Source: Actinomycetota bacterium
Lineage (GTDB): Bacteria > Actinomycetota > Thermoleophilia > Solirubrobacterales > Solirubrobacteraceae
Direction: 5' to 3'
DNA length: 64,000 bases
Assembly: GCA_005883215.1 (NCBI GenBank)
Contig: VAYS01000023.1
Coordinates: 1-64,000 of the forward strand
Shown here: piece by piece, positions 1 through 10,323 of the stretch
Layout of the letters: every line of letters starts with the position of its first letter
Numbering within the stretch: the stretch's first letter is position 1
Translations under genes and position numbers: made by a program
Notes under the pieces: model-generated
Seen by the model: only the letters and a program-made list of their open reading frames with translations
Told to the model about the DNA's origin: nothing
The model's database searches: none

Positions 1-1388
1 CGCCCGAGCGCCACGTCGGCGGTGATGTGGGAGTCGTCCGTGGTCGAGTAGGGGAGGTCGGAGGCGACCGTGCTCATCGGGTTGTTCGGGTCGGGTGACT
101 CGAACGTCGGCAGCTGGCTGGCGCTTCCCATGAGCACGACGTACGACGGCCGCACTAGGCAGAACGTGCTGGTCAGCTCGCCGCGGATGTAGCTCTGGAT
201 CTGGGAATTGGTCGTGCCGATCTGGCCCGGTGCACTGCCGGTCTGGACCACGCTGGTGCGGAAGCCGTCGGCCTGGCGTGCGCTGGCCAGCGTCTGGGCC
301 GCCGGCGCCAGCGCCGGGGGGGTGACGATCAGCAGGTCCTCGCCGCAGAGCAGGTACTTGCGCAGGTGGGTGAGATGGGAGGCGACCGCGGTGAAGTTGG
401 TGATCGAGTCCTTGTAGAGCTTTTGGGCGGGGAGGTTCCACGGGCTGAGCAGGCGATCGTCGGCGAAGAACCCGCGGTTGTCCCCGCCGAAGGTGACCGT
501 CACATCCATGCGGGTGAAGATGCGAAGCCGGCGCAGCCCGGGCTGGTACTGGGCGCCGGTGAGGTTGAGCTCTCCCAACCGCAGGTCGCGCATCGTGTGC
601 TGGGTCCCCATCTGGGCGGGAAGGCGAGGGAACGTCGTCCTCGACCGGTAGGCGGCGGGATCGAACCTGAACGGGCGATCGGCGAACTTCGGATTGAGCG
701 TGTCCACCGGCTGGGGCTGGAGCGGGGCGACGTCGACGGCGCCGAGGGTGTAGCTCGAGGTCGAGCCGATCCGCACGGATGCCGTGGCGCCCTGGGGGAT
801 CGCGAACAGCTCGTTCATGCCGGGCAGCTCGGGACCGCCCACGCCGCCCGGATCGCCGACGCCGTCCATCAGGACGCGGGCGAACGTCCTGCCCGCGCCC
901 GAGCGCCCCACGAACCTGGCGGCGGGGAAGCTCACCCGTAGCGTTAGGTGCCTCGCGTCGCTGGCCAGGATCCGGGCCTGCGGCCGAGCGCTGGGCGCGA
1001 CCGCGGCGCCGCCGCAACGGCGAGTCCTACCGGAGCTCAGCAGCGCCGCGGAGGCGGCGGCGGCATCCGACTGCAGCGTGGCGGCGCTGACGCCACGGAG
1101 CTTTGCGCGCTTGCGGACCTTGCCCAGGCTGCGCCGATACGCCGCGAGCCGCGACAGCGCCACGCACGGCCGGCGCTTGGAGAGCGTCCGCGCGCGCTTG
1201 GCCGAGCGCAGGAGAGCCCGCCGCAGCTTCTTGCCCGCGAGCCCGCGGGGCAGATGACCGGTGTCCCGGACCAGGGGGCCGAACGCGCCGGGCACCGACG
1301 GAGGCCGGCTCGCCGCACTGGCGGAGGCGACGGGCAGCGCCAAGACAAGGACGAGGGCGGCTACGAGCGCGATTGCCGCGCCGGTCAT
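1..1388 (-). CDS. Peptidase C25 (gingipain-type) secreted protein, 3' part outside window
   Basis: The reading frame stays open from the start at 1388 to the left edge, giving about 462 residues of a longer protein. The first ~25 residues are a signal peptide (MTGAAIALVAALVLVLALP, then an SASA cleavage region). An Arg/Lys-rich prodomain-like stretch follows. The last ~130 residues carry the gingipain pattern: EDLLIVTPP, RQADGFRTSVV, YIRGEL, YVVLMGSASQLP and SDLPYSTTDD then DVALG. The catalytic His and Cys of family C25 lie further on and are not visible, so activity cannot be judged. GGGGAG stands 7 nt before ATG 1388; an in-frame ATG at 1415 is possible. It lies 39 bp downstream of the TM protein gene and probably shares its transcript. 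An exported, cell-surface cysteine peptidase is the likely role. Confidence 0.75.
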   Translation of the reverse strand, partial: MTGAAIALVAALVLVLALPVASASAASRPPSVPGAFGPLVRDTGHLPRGLAGKKLRRALLRSAKRARTLSKRRPCVALSRLAAYRRSLGKVRKRAKLRGVSAATLQSDAAAASAALLSSGRTRRCGGAAVAPSARPQARILASDARHLTLRVSFPAARFVGRSGAGRTFARVLMDGVGDPGGVGGPELPGMNELFAIPQGATASVRIGSTSSYTLGAVDVAPLQPQPVDTLNPKFADRPFRFDPAAYRSRTTFPRLPAQMGTQHTMRDLRLGELNLTGAQYQPGLRRLRIFTRMDVTVTFGGDNRGFFADDRLLSPWNLPAQKLYKDSITNFTAVASHLTHLRKYLLCGEDLLIVTPPALAPAAQTLASARQADGFRTSVVQTGSAPGQIGTTNSQIQSYIRGELTSTFCLVRPSYVVLMGSASQLPTFESPDPNNPMSTVASDLPYSTTDDSHITADVALG

Positions 1389-1427
1389 ACGACCGCTCCC
1401 CGGAGGCGCCATCATGGCGCCCCGAGC

Positions 1428-2521
1428 CTACCCGGCGGTGCCCAGCGGCCGCAAGACCAGGTAGACGCTGGTGTCCGAGTTGGCCTGGGTGAGGCTGAAG
1501 TTGTAGGCCATCGGGCCGGTGATCCTGGCCACCAACGGTGCGTCGGGGGAGCGCGCGACCGCGTCCACCGACGGCGTGTGCGGACTCAGCGTGTCCGACA
1601 GCGGCCGGTCGATCACCGGCGCCAGGTCGCCGGAGCGGAAGAACAGCGCCTCGCTCGGGTCCTTGCCCGGAGCGGGCGGCATGAACACCACTACCTGCGA
1701 GAGACCGTCTATGTACCGGAAGCTGTACAGGGCCAGCTCGAGCGCCTCGCGCTGGAGCAGCAGGTGGCGGGCGGTGGAGGCCTTGCCCTGGTCAAGCGCG
1801 CACTTCGTACCCAGCCCGCACATCCGATAGAGCACGCCCTTGCCGCTAAACACCGACACGTTGCCCCCGTTGGCGGGATCGCTGCGCAGCGCCACCTGCA
1901 TCGGCAGGTTGGCCACCTCCAGCGGACCGCCGTTCACCAATACCAGCTCATCGCCATTCGGCAGCCGGTACTCGGGGCCCACGTGGTCGGCGATCTCCTG
2001 GGCCGCCTTGGACCCCGAGGTGCTCGGGTGCCACGCCGACCACTGTGACTCCTCCTGGCGGCCCGAGCCCCCTGCCACCACAGCGGCCGCCGCGGCGATC
2101 GCCGCGACTCCGAGCGCGATCAGCATCCCGAGTAGGAATTGAAACCGCGGCGCGTGCGGGGTCTCGACCGCGCCCCCGGCGGCCAGTTTGCCACCCGGCG
2201 GCACGCGCGCGGGCAGGCGCTCGCCGGCGCCCTCGACCACGTCGGCGTCGATGATCTCCCCAGCGGGGGTCGGGCCGGCCGCGCCAGCGTGATCTACGGT
2301 GCCCCGCCGCGCGGGGAGCAGCGAGCCCGGGTCGACCTTTGGCTGGGTGCCGGCAGGGTCGGGCGGACGCGAACGGGGATCCGGTCGCACCGGCATCGCC
2401 TTGGCGTCGGCCCGGCCGTTGTCCTTGCCGGCGGCCGTTTCCTCGGCGGCGCCCGGTTCGGTCTCGCTCACGCCGTTCTCGACACCCTCCCCGGTCAGCC
2501 GCCCGCGGTCCTCGGATTCGC

Positions 2522-2525
<4 letters not shown>
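1428..2525 (-). CDS. Single-pass membrane protein of unknown function, coupled to FtsH-like protease
   Basis: 365 aa. The GTG start at 2525 overlaps the stop of the FtsH-like gene in a GTGA arrangement, so translation is probably coupled; I chose it over much longer upstream extensions that only shadow the protease gene. Residues 1-127 are hydrophilic, acidic and Pro-rich. Residues ~129-152 form one hydrophobic helix (LLGMLIALGVAAIAAAAAVV). The remaining ~210 residues look like a folded extracytoplasmic domain. I do not recognise the family. Its position between an AAA protease and a secreted C25 peptidase suggests a membrane partner in envelope proteolysis, but that is inference. Confidence 0.75.
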
Positions 2526-4954
<2,429 letters not shown>

Positions 4955-5015
4955 CGTGTGCAGGGTACTCGCCCGCGGCCCTCGATTCGGCAGCCTTTGG
5001 CGCCGGCGGGAGGGC

Positions 5016-5080
5016 TAGCGCCCTGCGCGGTCCTGTCGGTTAGCGCCGCGCGGCGGCCCAGTGGCTAGCGCCGCGCGGCG
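5016..5080. repeat. Three 25-bp-phased imperfect repeats upstream of the FtsH-like gene
   Basis: TAGCGCC begins at 5016, 5041 and 5066, exactly 25 bp apart. Each is followed by a GC-rich block (CTGCGCGG in the first, GCGCGGCGG in the other two). The second and third copies contain the palindrome GCCGCGCGGC. The array lies between the small acidic protein gene and the FtsH-like start, so it could be a regulatory array or a transcript-end structure. The periodicity is seen; the role is inference. Confidence 0.5.
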
Positions 5081-5086
5081 GGTGCT

Positions 5087-5512
5087 CTAGGCCCCCTCCT
5101 GCTGTGCGGAGCGCTCCTCTTCTTGCTGGGAGTCGCCCTCCTCCTCGGGCTGCTCGTTGCCGCGCTCTTTCGCCTGGGCGCGCGCGGCGCGGTTGGCGGG
5201 TAGGTCGCTGGCGCCGGGGTCGGTCGGTCCGCCGGGGATCGGCTCGCCCTTGTACTTCTCCGGGTCGTCGACCTTCTCGCCCCGAACGATCACGCTGCCG
5301 TCGGGCTGATGGTGTACGTCGGAGGGTCCGAGCTTGCCCGTGATGTCGTCGCCGTAGGGCTCGTTGCTCTGGTCCTCGCCACCGCCGTACGTGAAGTACT
5401 TCGCCTTTCCGCCCGGCCACTCGCGCGGATCGGAGGGAACCTCGTCGGCTTGCTCGAGGGCTTCCATCTCCTCGCGGCCCTCTTGATTTTCTCGCTGCTG
5501 GGACGACTCCAT
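5087..5512 (-). CDS. Small hydrophilic Glu/Gln-rich protein, unknown function
   Basis: 141 aa. ATG 5512 is preceded by AGGAGG with 8 nt spacing, one of the best ribosome binding sites in the window, which fixes the start and argues for strong expression. The protein has no membrane segment. It starts with a charged stretch rich in Glu and Gln, has a central region with REWPGGKAKYFTYGGGED and DPEKYKGEPIPGGP, and ends with a Glu/Gln-rich tail. No family is recognised. Composition and strong RBS resemble small soluble stress-type proteins, but nothing proves it. Confidence 0.75.
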   Translation of the reverse strand: MESSQQRENQEGREEMEALEQADEVPSDPREWPGGKAKYFTYGGGEDQSNEPYGDDITGKLGPSDVHHQPDGSVIVRGEKVDDPEKYKGEPIPGGPTDPGASDLPANRAARAQAKERGNEQPEEEGDSQQEEERSAQQEGA

Positions 5513-5688
5513 ATCGTTCGCCTCCTGGTATCGGGACTGCGCGCGCCATAAAGGCCCGTAGGAGTGGCATACCCGCCGCCCAACCAGGCGAACCGCGCTC
5601 GGGAAGACGGGCCGCGAGGTCCGCTCCCACGAAGCCCCGAGAGGTCCGCTCCCCGACGCCGAGAGCGGCTTGCGCCGTCGCCGTGTCC

Positions 5689-5810
5689 GGTTCCCGACCC
5701 TGACGGCCCCCGCAGAGGGGCTTTTCGCTTGCCGCGAGCTCGATACGGGAACCCTGTCAACAGAGAAAAAGATGAAACCTTGCTGTCCACCCGGGGAAGG
5801 GTGCAACAGC
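5689..5810 (+). other. Candidate structured RNA element
   Basis: GGTTCCCG (5689-5696) is perfectly complementary to CGGGAACC (5746-5753). The enclosed segment holds GCCCC/GGGGC (5706-5710 with 5717-5721, followed by TTTT) and a GCTT...GAGC hairpin, giving a three-way-junction layout. A further two-part hairpin follows (GCTGT 5782-5786 with ACAGC 5806-5810; CACCC 5788-5792 with GGGTG 5799-5803). It matches no riboswitch or ncRNA consensus that I know. It could be a regulatory leader, an sRNA or chance pairing in GC-rich DNA. Confidence 0.25.
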
Positions 5811-6063
5811 CCGCACGGCGACGAGCCTTGCTCGCTTGAACGGCTGCGCCGATCAAGGGATCCCGAGGCCCGTCGCGCTCTCGGTCTGTGGGAGCGCTAT
5901 CTGGTCGTACGCAGCCGCTCCTCATATCGCCGCCTCGGCGGCCCGGCGTCAAGTCGGCGCCGGGGCCGGCGGGCCGCGCGGCGCGCCTACACCCGCGTGC
6001 GCGATCGCGCCCTGGGCCCGTGGACGCCCTGGAAGACGGTGGGGTAGCTACCGGGCCCGGTCG

Positions 6064-6170
6064 CGGATCTGCACGGTAGATCCGAGGCCCGCCCGCGAAG
6101 TGCCGAGGCGAGGAGGCGGATCCCCAGAACTGGGGATCGTGCGAGCACGCCCAACATCCGATGATCATCG
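6064..6170. promoter_or_regulatory. Cluster of three perfect inverted repeats upstream of the response regulator
   Basis: CGGATCT/AGATCCG (6064-6084, 7-nt loop), GATCCCCA/TGGGGATC (6119-6138, 4-nt loop) and the 12-bp palindrome CGATGATCATCG (6159-6170) lie within 107 bp, just before the single-domain response regulator. None has a T-run. Operators are the simplest reading; the regulator is unknown. Confidence 0.35.
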
Positions 6171-6273
6171 TGTAGTGCCCCTCACCAGGCGATCGATCGA
6201 GCAGGGCTCCGATCACGCAGCGCGTGTACGTCTGCCCGCCCGCTCGCGCGAGGAGCGCGCCGCGTCGGGCACC

Positions 6274-6642
6274 GTGCGCGTCTTCCTGTGCGACGACGTG
6301 CCCGAGTTTCGCTCCCTGATGCGGTTTGCCCTCGAGGAGGACGAGTCCATCGAAGTCGTCGGCGAGGCGGGCAACGGGGCGGCGGGGGTCGAGGGCGTCC
6401 GCGCCACCCGGCCGGACGTGGTTCTGCTCGACCTGTCGATGCCCTTGTGTGACGGGCTGGAGGCGATCCCGCAGATCAGGCGCGCGGCCCCCGACTGCGC
6501 GATCGTCGTGCTCTCCGGGCTGCGTGCCGAACCGATCGCTCCCACCGTGCTCGCGCAGGGAGCGCACGCCTACATCGGCAAGGGCGAGTCCTTCGCCGGC
6601 ATTCGTCGCGTGGTCCGCCAGAGCGCCACCTCCGCGCCCTAG
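6274..6642 (+). CDS. Single-domain (CheY-like) response regulator
   Basis: 122 aa from GTG 6274, which places the receiver fold right at the N-terminus; GTG 6175 is an in-frame alternative adding 33 residues, and neither has a clear RBS. The receiver shows the acidic pair D7-D8, the phosphoacceptor D53 in VVLLDLSMP, S81 in VVLSG and K103 in YIGKGE. There is no output domain, so it acts through a protein partner. No kinase is adjacent; the nearest two-component pair is at 59-61 kb. Confidence 0.8.
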   Translation: MRVFLCDDVPEFRSLMRFALEEDESIEVVGEAGNGAAGVEGVRATRPDVVLLDLSMPLCDGLEAIPQIRRAAPDCAIVVLSGLRAEPIAPTVLAQGAHAYIGKGESFAGIRRVVRQSATSAP

Positions 6643-6698
6643 CGCGATCGCCGAGCGAGCCGTCGCGCGCGGCCCACGCGCCCGCGTACCTTAGGGTC

Positions 6699-8351
6699 GT
6701 GAACGAGACCCCCGCGGCCACCGCGCGCCGTCCGCGCAGCGCTTCGCGCCCCGCGCCGGCCGACCCGACCGCGCCGGCCGACGCCACCGCACCGGCCGAC
6801 GCCACCGCGCCGGCGGGGGTGCCCGGCGCCCGCCGCGCCTTGCTCGCGGTGCTCGCCCTGACCGCTCTGGCGGGCGCCCTGCGCTTTGCCACGCTCGACC
6901 AGCAGAGCCTGTGGGAGGACGAGACCGTCACCTCCTGGCTGCTCAAGGGCGGTCTGGGCCACGTCCTGCACCAGCTCCCCCATACCGAATCCAGCCCGCC
7001 CCTGTTCTACGTGCTCGAGTCGGGCGTTCGCGCGCTGTTCGGGCGCTCGGAGCTCGCCCTGCGCGCGCTCTCTGCGCTGGCGGGAACGGCGACCGTCCCG
7101 CTGGTCTTCGCCTTCGCGCGGCGTGTGGTCGGCGCGCGGGCGGGGCTGGTGGCTGCCGCGCTGGTCGCCGTCAGCCCCGACCTGGTGTGGTACTCACAGG
7201 AGGCGCGGGCCTACGCGCTCATGGTCGCCCTGGTGGCCGGCGCGCTGTACTGCCTGGCGCTGGCCACCGACGTCGGGGAGCCCAAGCGCCGGCGGGGATG
7301 GGCGCTGGTGGGCTGGGGAGCGTGCGCGGCGCTGGCGCTGGCCACGCACTACTTCGCCCTCTTCGTCGTGGCCCCCCAGGCGCTGTGGCTGATCGCGCGC
7401 GCCGGAGCTAGCCGGCGGGTGCTCGGCGCCTGCGCGCTTCCGGCCGCCGCCGGGGGCGCGCTGCTGCCGCTGGCGATCACCCAGCACGCCGGCGGTGGCG
7501 CGGCCTACCTGGCCGACATCCCGCTCGGCGAGCGCCTGGGCCAGCTGCCGACCGAGTGGGCGGCGGGACCCCCGGCGCCCGTCTCCTACGGCCTCGCCTA
7601 CGGGCTGGTCGGGGCCGGCGTGCTGGCCGCCCTGGTGCTGCTGGTCACGCGGGCGAGCGCGCGCGAGCGTCGCCTGGCAGCGGGGATGGCCGCGCTCGTG
7701 GTCGCCGGACTGGTGGGGCCGCTGGTGGCCGAGGCCTTCGGACTGCGCATCCTCGACGAGCGAAACGCGATGGCGCTACTGCTCGCCGTCATCCTGGCGC
7801 TCGCCTGCGGCCTGGGGGCGCGCCGCGCGCCGCGCCTGGGCACCCTGGCCGCGGCGCTGCTGTGCGTCGGGCTGGTCGCCGTGGACGCCTGGCGGTGGTT
7901 CGACCCCGACGTCCAGCGCGAGAACTGGCGCGACGCCGCGCGGGCCCTGGGGCCCGCGTCGCGGCCGCGCGCCCTGGTGATCGCTCCCGTGACCGACAAC
8001 CCGGCCCCGGTCCCGCACATAGTCGCCCTCACCGGCGACTACCTCCCCGACGTGCAGGTCATGCACTCGCCGGAGGTGGCGGTGGCCGAGGTCGACGTGC
8101 TCGATATCCGCGGTGTGCCCTACTTCGACGACGTCAGCGCCGTCGCCTCACCGGTCTCGCCGGGCCTCGGCTTCGAGCTCGCGGGGCGCGTGGACGGCGC
8201 TGGCTTTCGCCTGTTTCGCTTCCGGCGCCCCACGCCCGCCCTGGTCACCCCGGGGATGCTGCGCCGCGCGCCGCTGCTGCCCCGGTCCCCCGACGTGATG
8301 GTCGGGGTCCAGGCGCCGTCGGCCAACTTGCCGGCGGCCAGCCGGCATTAA
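6699..8351 (+). CDS. GT-C family membrane glycosyltransferase
   Basis: 550 aa, GTG start. After a low-complexity N-terminus with an Ala-Asp-Ala-Thr/Pro repeat (~residues 19-40), a multi-span membrane protein begins at ~46. The loop motif LWEDE (71-75) and the later VWYSQEARAY segment are typical of polyprenyl-phosphate-sugar-dependent GT-C enzymes (ArnT/PMT-like), whose acidic pair in the first outer loop is catalytic. The substrate is unknown. The protein at 13768-15381 is a clear paralogue. The stop (8349-8351) overlaps the stop of the convergent DUF72 gene in TTAA. Confidence 0.85.
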   Translation: MNETPAATARRPRSASRPAPADPTAPADATAPADATAPAGVPGARRALLAVLALTALAGALRFATLDQQSLWEDETVTSWLLKGGLGHVLHQLPHTESSPPLFYVLESGVRALFGRSELALRALSALAGTATVPLVFAFARRVVGARAGLVAAALVAVSPDLVWYSQEARAYALMVALVAGALYCLALATDVGEPKRRRGWALVGWGACAALALATHYFALFVVAPQALWLIARAGASRRVLGACALPAAAGGALLPLAITQHAGGGAAYLADIPLGERLGQLPTEWAAGPPAPVSYGLAYGLVGAGVLAALVLLVTRASARERRLAAGMAALVVAGLVGPLVAEAFGLRILDERNAMALLLAVILALACGLGARRAPRLGTLAAALLCVGLVAVDAWRWFDPDVQRENWRDAARALGPASRPRALVIAPVTDNPAPVPHIVALTGDYLPDVQVMHSPEVAVAEVDVLDIRGVPYFDDVSAVASPVSPGLGFELAGRVDGAGFRLFRFRRPTPALVTPGMLRRAPLLPRSPDVMVGVQAPSANLPAASRH

Positions 8352-9088
8352 TCCTCCAGCCGTTCCAGCTCGCGCCGCAGCACCAGGGCGTTGCGGGGCG
8401 CGAAGGTCTCCCAGTCGTTGTTGAAGTAGGCCAGGACCTCGACCCGCGCGCGCCAGCGGTGAATGCGCTCGGCCCAGTCGCGCAGCTCGGCGGCCGAGTA
8501 GTTGCCTCGCCGCCCGCGTCGCCCCTGGTGAAAGCGGACAAGCGTCCAGTCCGTGGTCAGCTCGTGGCTTTGAAACGGCCGCTCGGGCGCGTCGCCGATG
8601 ACCAGGGCCGCGCCGTGCTGGCGCAGGATCTCGTAGACCTCGTCGGCGAACCAGCTGGCATGACGGAACTCCACGCAGTGCCGGCCGGACGGAAGGCCGG
8701 CCAGGGCCGAGGCCAGCCGCTCGTCGTCGCGGTGAAAGTTCTCGGGCAGCTGCCAGAGGACGGGACCCAGCTTGGAGCTCTTCACCAGGGGCCGGACGGC
8801 GTCGTAGAAGCGCCCGACCCCCGCGCCCAGCTCGGTCAGGCGCTTGTAGTGCGTCAGGTAGCGGCTGGCCTTCAGCGTGAACAGGAAGCGCTCGGGCGTC
8901 TGCTCCACCCACCGGGCCACCGCCTGGGGCGACGCCAGCCGATAGAAGGTCGAGTTGACCTCGACGGTGTCAAACCGGGTGGCGTAGTGCGCGAGCCAGC
9001 GGGCCGTGCCCAGCCCCGGCGGGTAGAACGTCCCCCGCCAGGATTGGTAGTTCCATCCCGAGCATCCCACGCGCACCGATCGGACCAT
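8348..9088 (-). CDS. DUF72 (YecE-like) family protein
   Basis: 246 aa from ATG 9088; an in-frame start at 9121 would add 11 residues. The sequence opens RSVRVGCSGWNYQSWRG and continues with FDTVEVNSTFYRL and FLFTLKASRYLTH, the DUF72 signature of a TIM-barrel-like fold. The later HCVEFRH and VRFHQGRRG segments fit the same family. Its biochemical role is not established; a nuclease-like or repair-associated function has been suggested for relatives. It is convergent with the GT-C gene. Confidence 0.88.
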   Translation of the reverse strand: MVRSVRVGCSGWNYQSWRGTFYPPGLGTARWLAHYATRFDTVEVNSTFYRLASPQAVARWVEQTPERFLFTLKASRYLTHYKRLTELGAGVGRFYDAVRPLVKSSKLGPVLWQLPENFHRDDERLASALAGLPSGRHCVEFRHASWFADEVYEILRQHGAALVIGDAPERPFQSHELTTDWTLVRFHQGRRGRRGNYSAAELRDWAERIHRWRARVEVLAYFNNDWETFAPRNALVLRRELERLED

Positions 9089-9132
9089 GCCCAGCCTGCT
9101 CGGTCGCGCGCCGCCGCGCAACGCTCCGTGTT

Positions 9133-9414
9133 CTAGCGGCTTCCCTGCTCGCGCGGGGCCGTCGGCTCGTCGGCGGCCTGCCCGCGCTCGGGGGAGGAGG
9201 GCTCCTCCTTCCTCGACGGCTCGGGGGAGACCGCGCCGGGGATCGAGGGATCAGCCTGCTTGGCTTCCCAGTCGCGGCGCGCGGCATCGATCTCGTGCCC
9301 CAGGCGCTCGGTGTGGCGCTCGAGCTGGTCCACGTCGGCCTCCCCGCGATCGGCGACCTCCCTTGCCTTCGCGTCGGCGCGGGCAGCCGCCGAATCCTGC
9401 TTGTCCTCGGTCAT
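9133..9414 (-). CDS. Small hydrophilic coiled-coil-like protein, unknown function
   Basis: 93 aa. AGGAGG stands 7 nt before ATG 9414, a strong RBS that fixes the start. It is highly charged with no hydrophobic segment. Residues ~10-55 (ADAKAREVADRGEADVDQLE onward) have the heptad-like spacing of an amphipathic helix, followed by a Pro/Glu/Ser-rich tail. No family is recognised. It resembles the 141-aa protein at 5087-5512 in composition and RBS quality. Confidence 0.7.
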   Translation of the reverse strand: MTEDKQDSAAARADAKAREVADRGEADVDQLERHTERLGHEIDAARRDWEAKQADPSIPGAVSPEPSRKEEPSSPERGQAADEPTAPREQGSR

Positions 9415-9496
9415 CTGCTCACCTCCTGGGCGGGCACGGATGGTGCTACCCGCTGGGCGCCCGCCCGACTCGCGGCGCCGGCGACTCCCGCCCGAT

Positions 9497-10255
9497 TCAG
9501 GACCACTGAGTCTGCGGCCGAGCGAGGAGCTCGCCGTCGACCTCCAGGTCCACCCGCTCGTTAAAGAAGCAGAGCAGGCCCTTGACCTGGGGCAGGCCCG
9601 GCTCGGGGTCGGGGTAGCTCCAGACCACGTCGGGCGTCACCCCGGCGGGGGTGCGCACCGACCAGTAGCTGGCGATCCCCTTGTACGGACACGCGGTACG
9701 AAGCTGGCTGGACTCGAGCAGATCGGTGCGCACGTCGTCGGGGGGCAGGTAGTAGCGCGCGGGCAGGCCGGTCTCGAACAGCAGCCGGGGACGCCGGCTG
9801 TCGGCCACCAGCGTGCCGTCGAGCGACACCCGCACGTGGCGAGAGCTGGTGCGCACGTCCACCCGGTGGTAGGGGTCGCGCACGTGGGCGAACAGCCGCT
9901 CTTCCTCCTCCCACCACTCGTCGGCGGCGTCCCAGCGCAGGGCCAGGTACTCGGAGAGGTCGGGGTCGGCGTAGCTCCACGCCGCACCCTCGCCGGCCTG
10001 GCCGGCGTGGCGCAGGTCCCACACCCGCTCGCGCACGCCGTCGGTGGCCGGGCGCCCCTCGGCCTCGAGCAGCGAGCGATCGACGTCCACGGCGGGGAAG
10101 CAGTAGTGGGGGATGGCCTGGCCCGGCTCCCACACCACCAGGGGCCGCCGCGTGTCGGCCAGGAGGCGCCCGCCCACGCGCACCCGCACCCACCGCTCGC
10201 TGTGGGCGAAGCGCAGCTCGTCCGGGATCCCGCCGTCCAGCCGTTGGGCCACCAC
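9497..10255 (-). CDS. DUF427 protein with two tandem domains
   Basis: 252 aa. I chose GTG 10255, preceded by GGGAG at 7 nt, because longer starts would run through the divergent epimerase gene. Two DUF427-type units are visible: residues ~16-100 (SERWVRVRVGGRLLADTRRP, PHYCFPAVDV, WSYADPD) and ~115-250 (SRHVRVSLDGTLVADSRRP, RYYLPPDDV, CPYKGIASYWSV, WSYPDPEPG, GLLCFFNERVDLEVDG). The DUF427 fold is a small beta-tent of unknown biochemistry. It starts 68 bp from the divergent 10324 gene. Confidence 0.88.
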   Translation of the reverse strand: MVAQRLDGGIPDELRFAHSERWVRVRVGGRLLADTRRPLVVWEPGQAIPHYCFPAVDVDRSLLEAEGRPATDGVRERVWDLRHAGQAGEGAAWSYADPDLSEYLALRWDAADEWWEEEERLFAHVRDPYHRVDVRTSSRHVRVSLDGTLVADSRRPRLLFETGLPARYYLPPDDVRTDLLESSQLRTACPYKGIASYWSVRTPAGVTPDVVWSYPDPEPGLPQVKGLLCFFNERVDLEVDGELLARPQTQWS

Positions 10256-10323
10256 CCGGATTCTCCCGCAGCAAGCCTTGCGGCGGGTGCGTCGCGGACC
10301 CGCGGCTGCCAACCTTTGCCTCC

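Larger units (their letters stand above)
5513..6273. other. Long intergenic region rich in inverted repeats
   Basis: No convincing gene. GAGGTCCGCTCCC occurs twice at about 5610-5655. A possible plus-strand ORF (5772-6047, 91 aa, beginning MKPCCPPGEGC with several Cys, then Arg-rich) lacks a good RBS and is left uncalled. Inverted repeats are unusually dense: 5689-5753, 5706-5721, 5782-5810, 6064-6084, 6119-6138 and 6159-6170. The region separates a minus-strand gene from the plus-strand response regulator and so should hold two divergent promoters. Confidence 0.6.

Noticed and set aside
5772-6047. 91-aa Cys-rich small ORF after the candidate RNA structure
   Set aside because: The N-terminus (CCPPGEGC) is suggestive, but there is no good RBS, the remainder is Arg-rich filler typical of GC-rich noncoding DNA, and the start overlaps a predicted hairpin. 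Kept only as a remark.
6720-6820. Short Ala-Asp-Ala-Thr-Ala-Pro repeat at the start of the GT-C gene
   Set aside because: Low-complexity codon repeats of this kind are common in disordered N-termini of high-GC actinobacterial membrane proteins; not treated as a separate finding.
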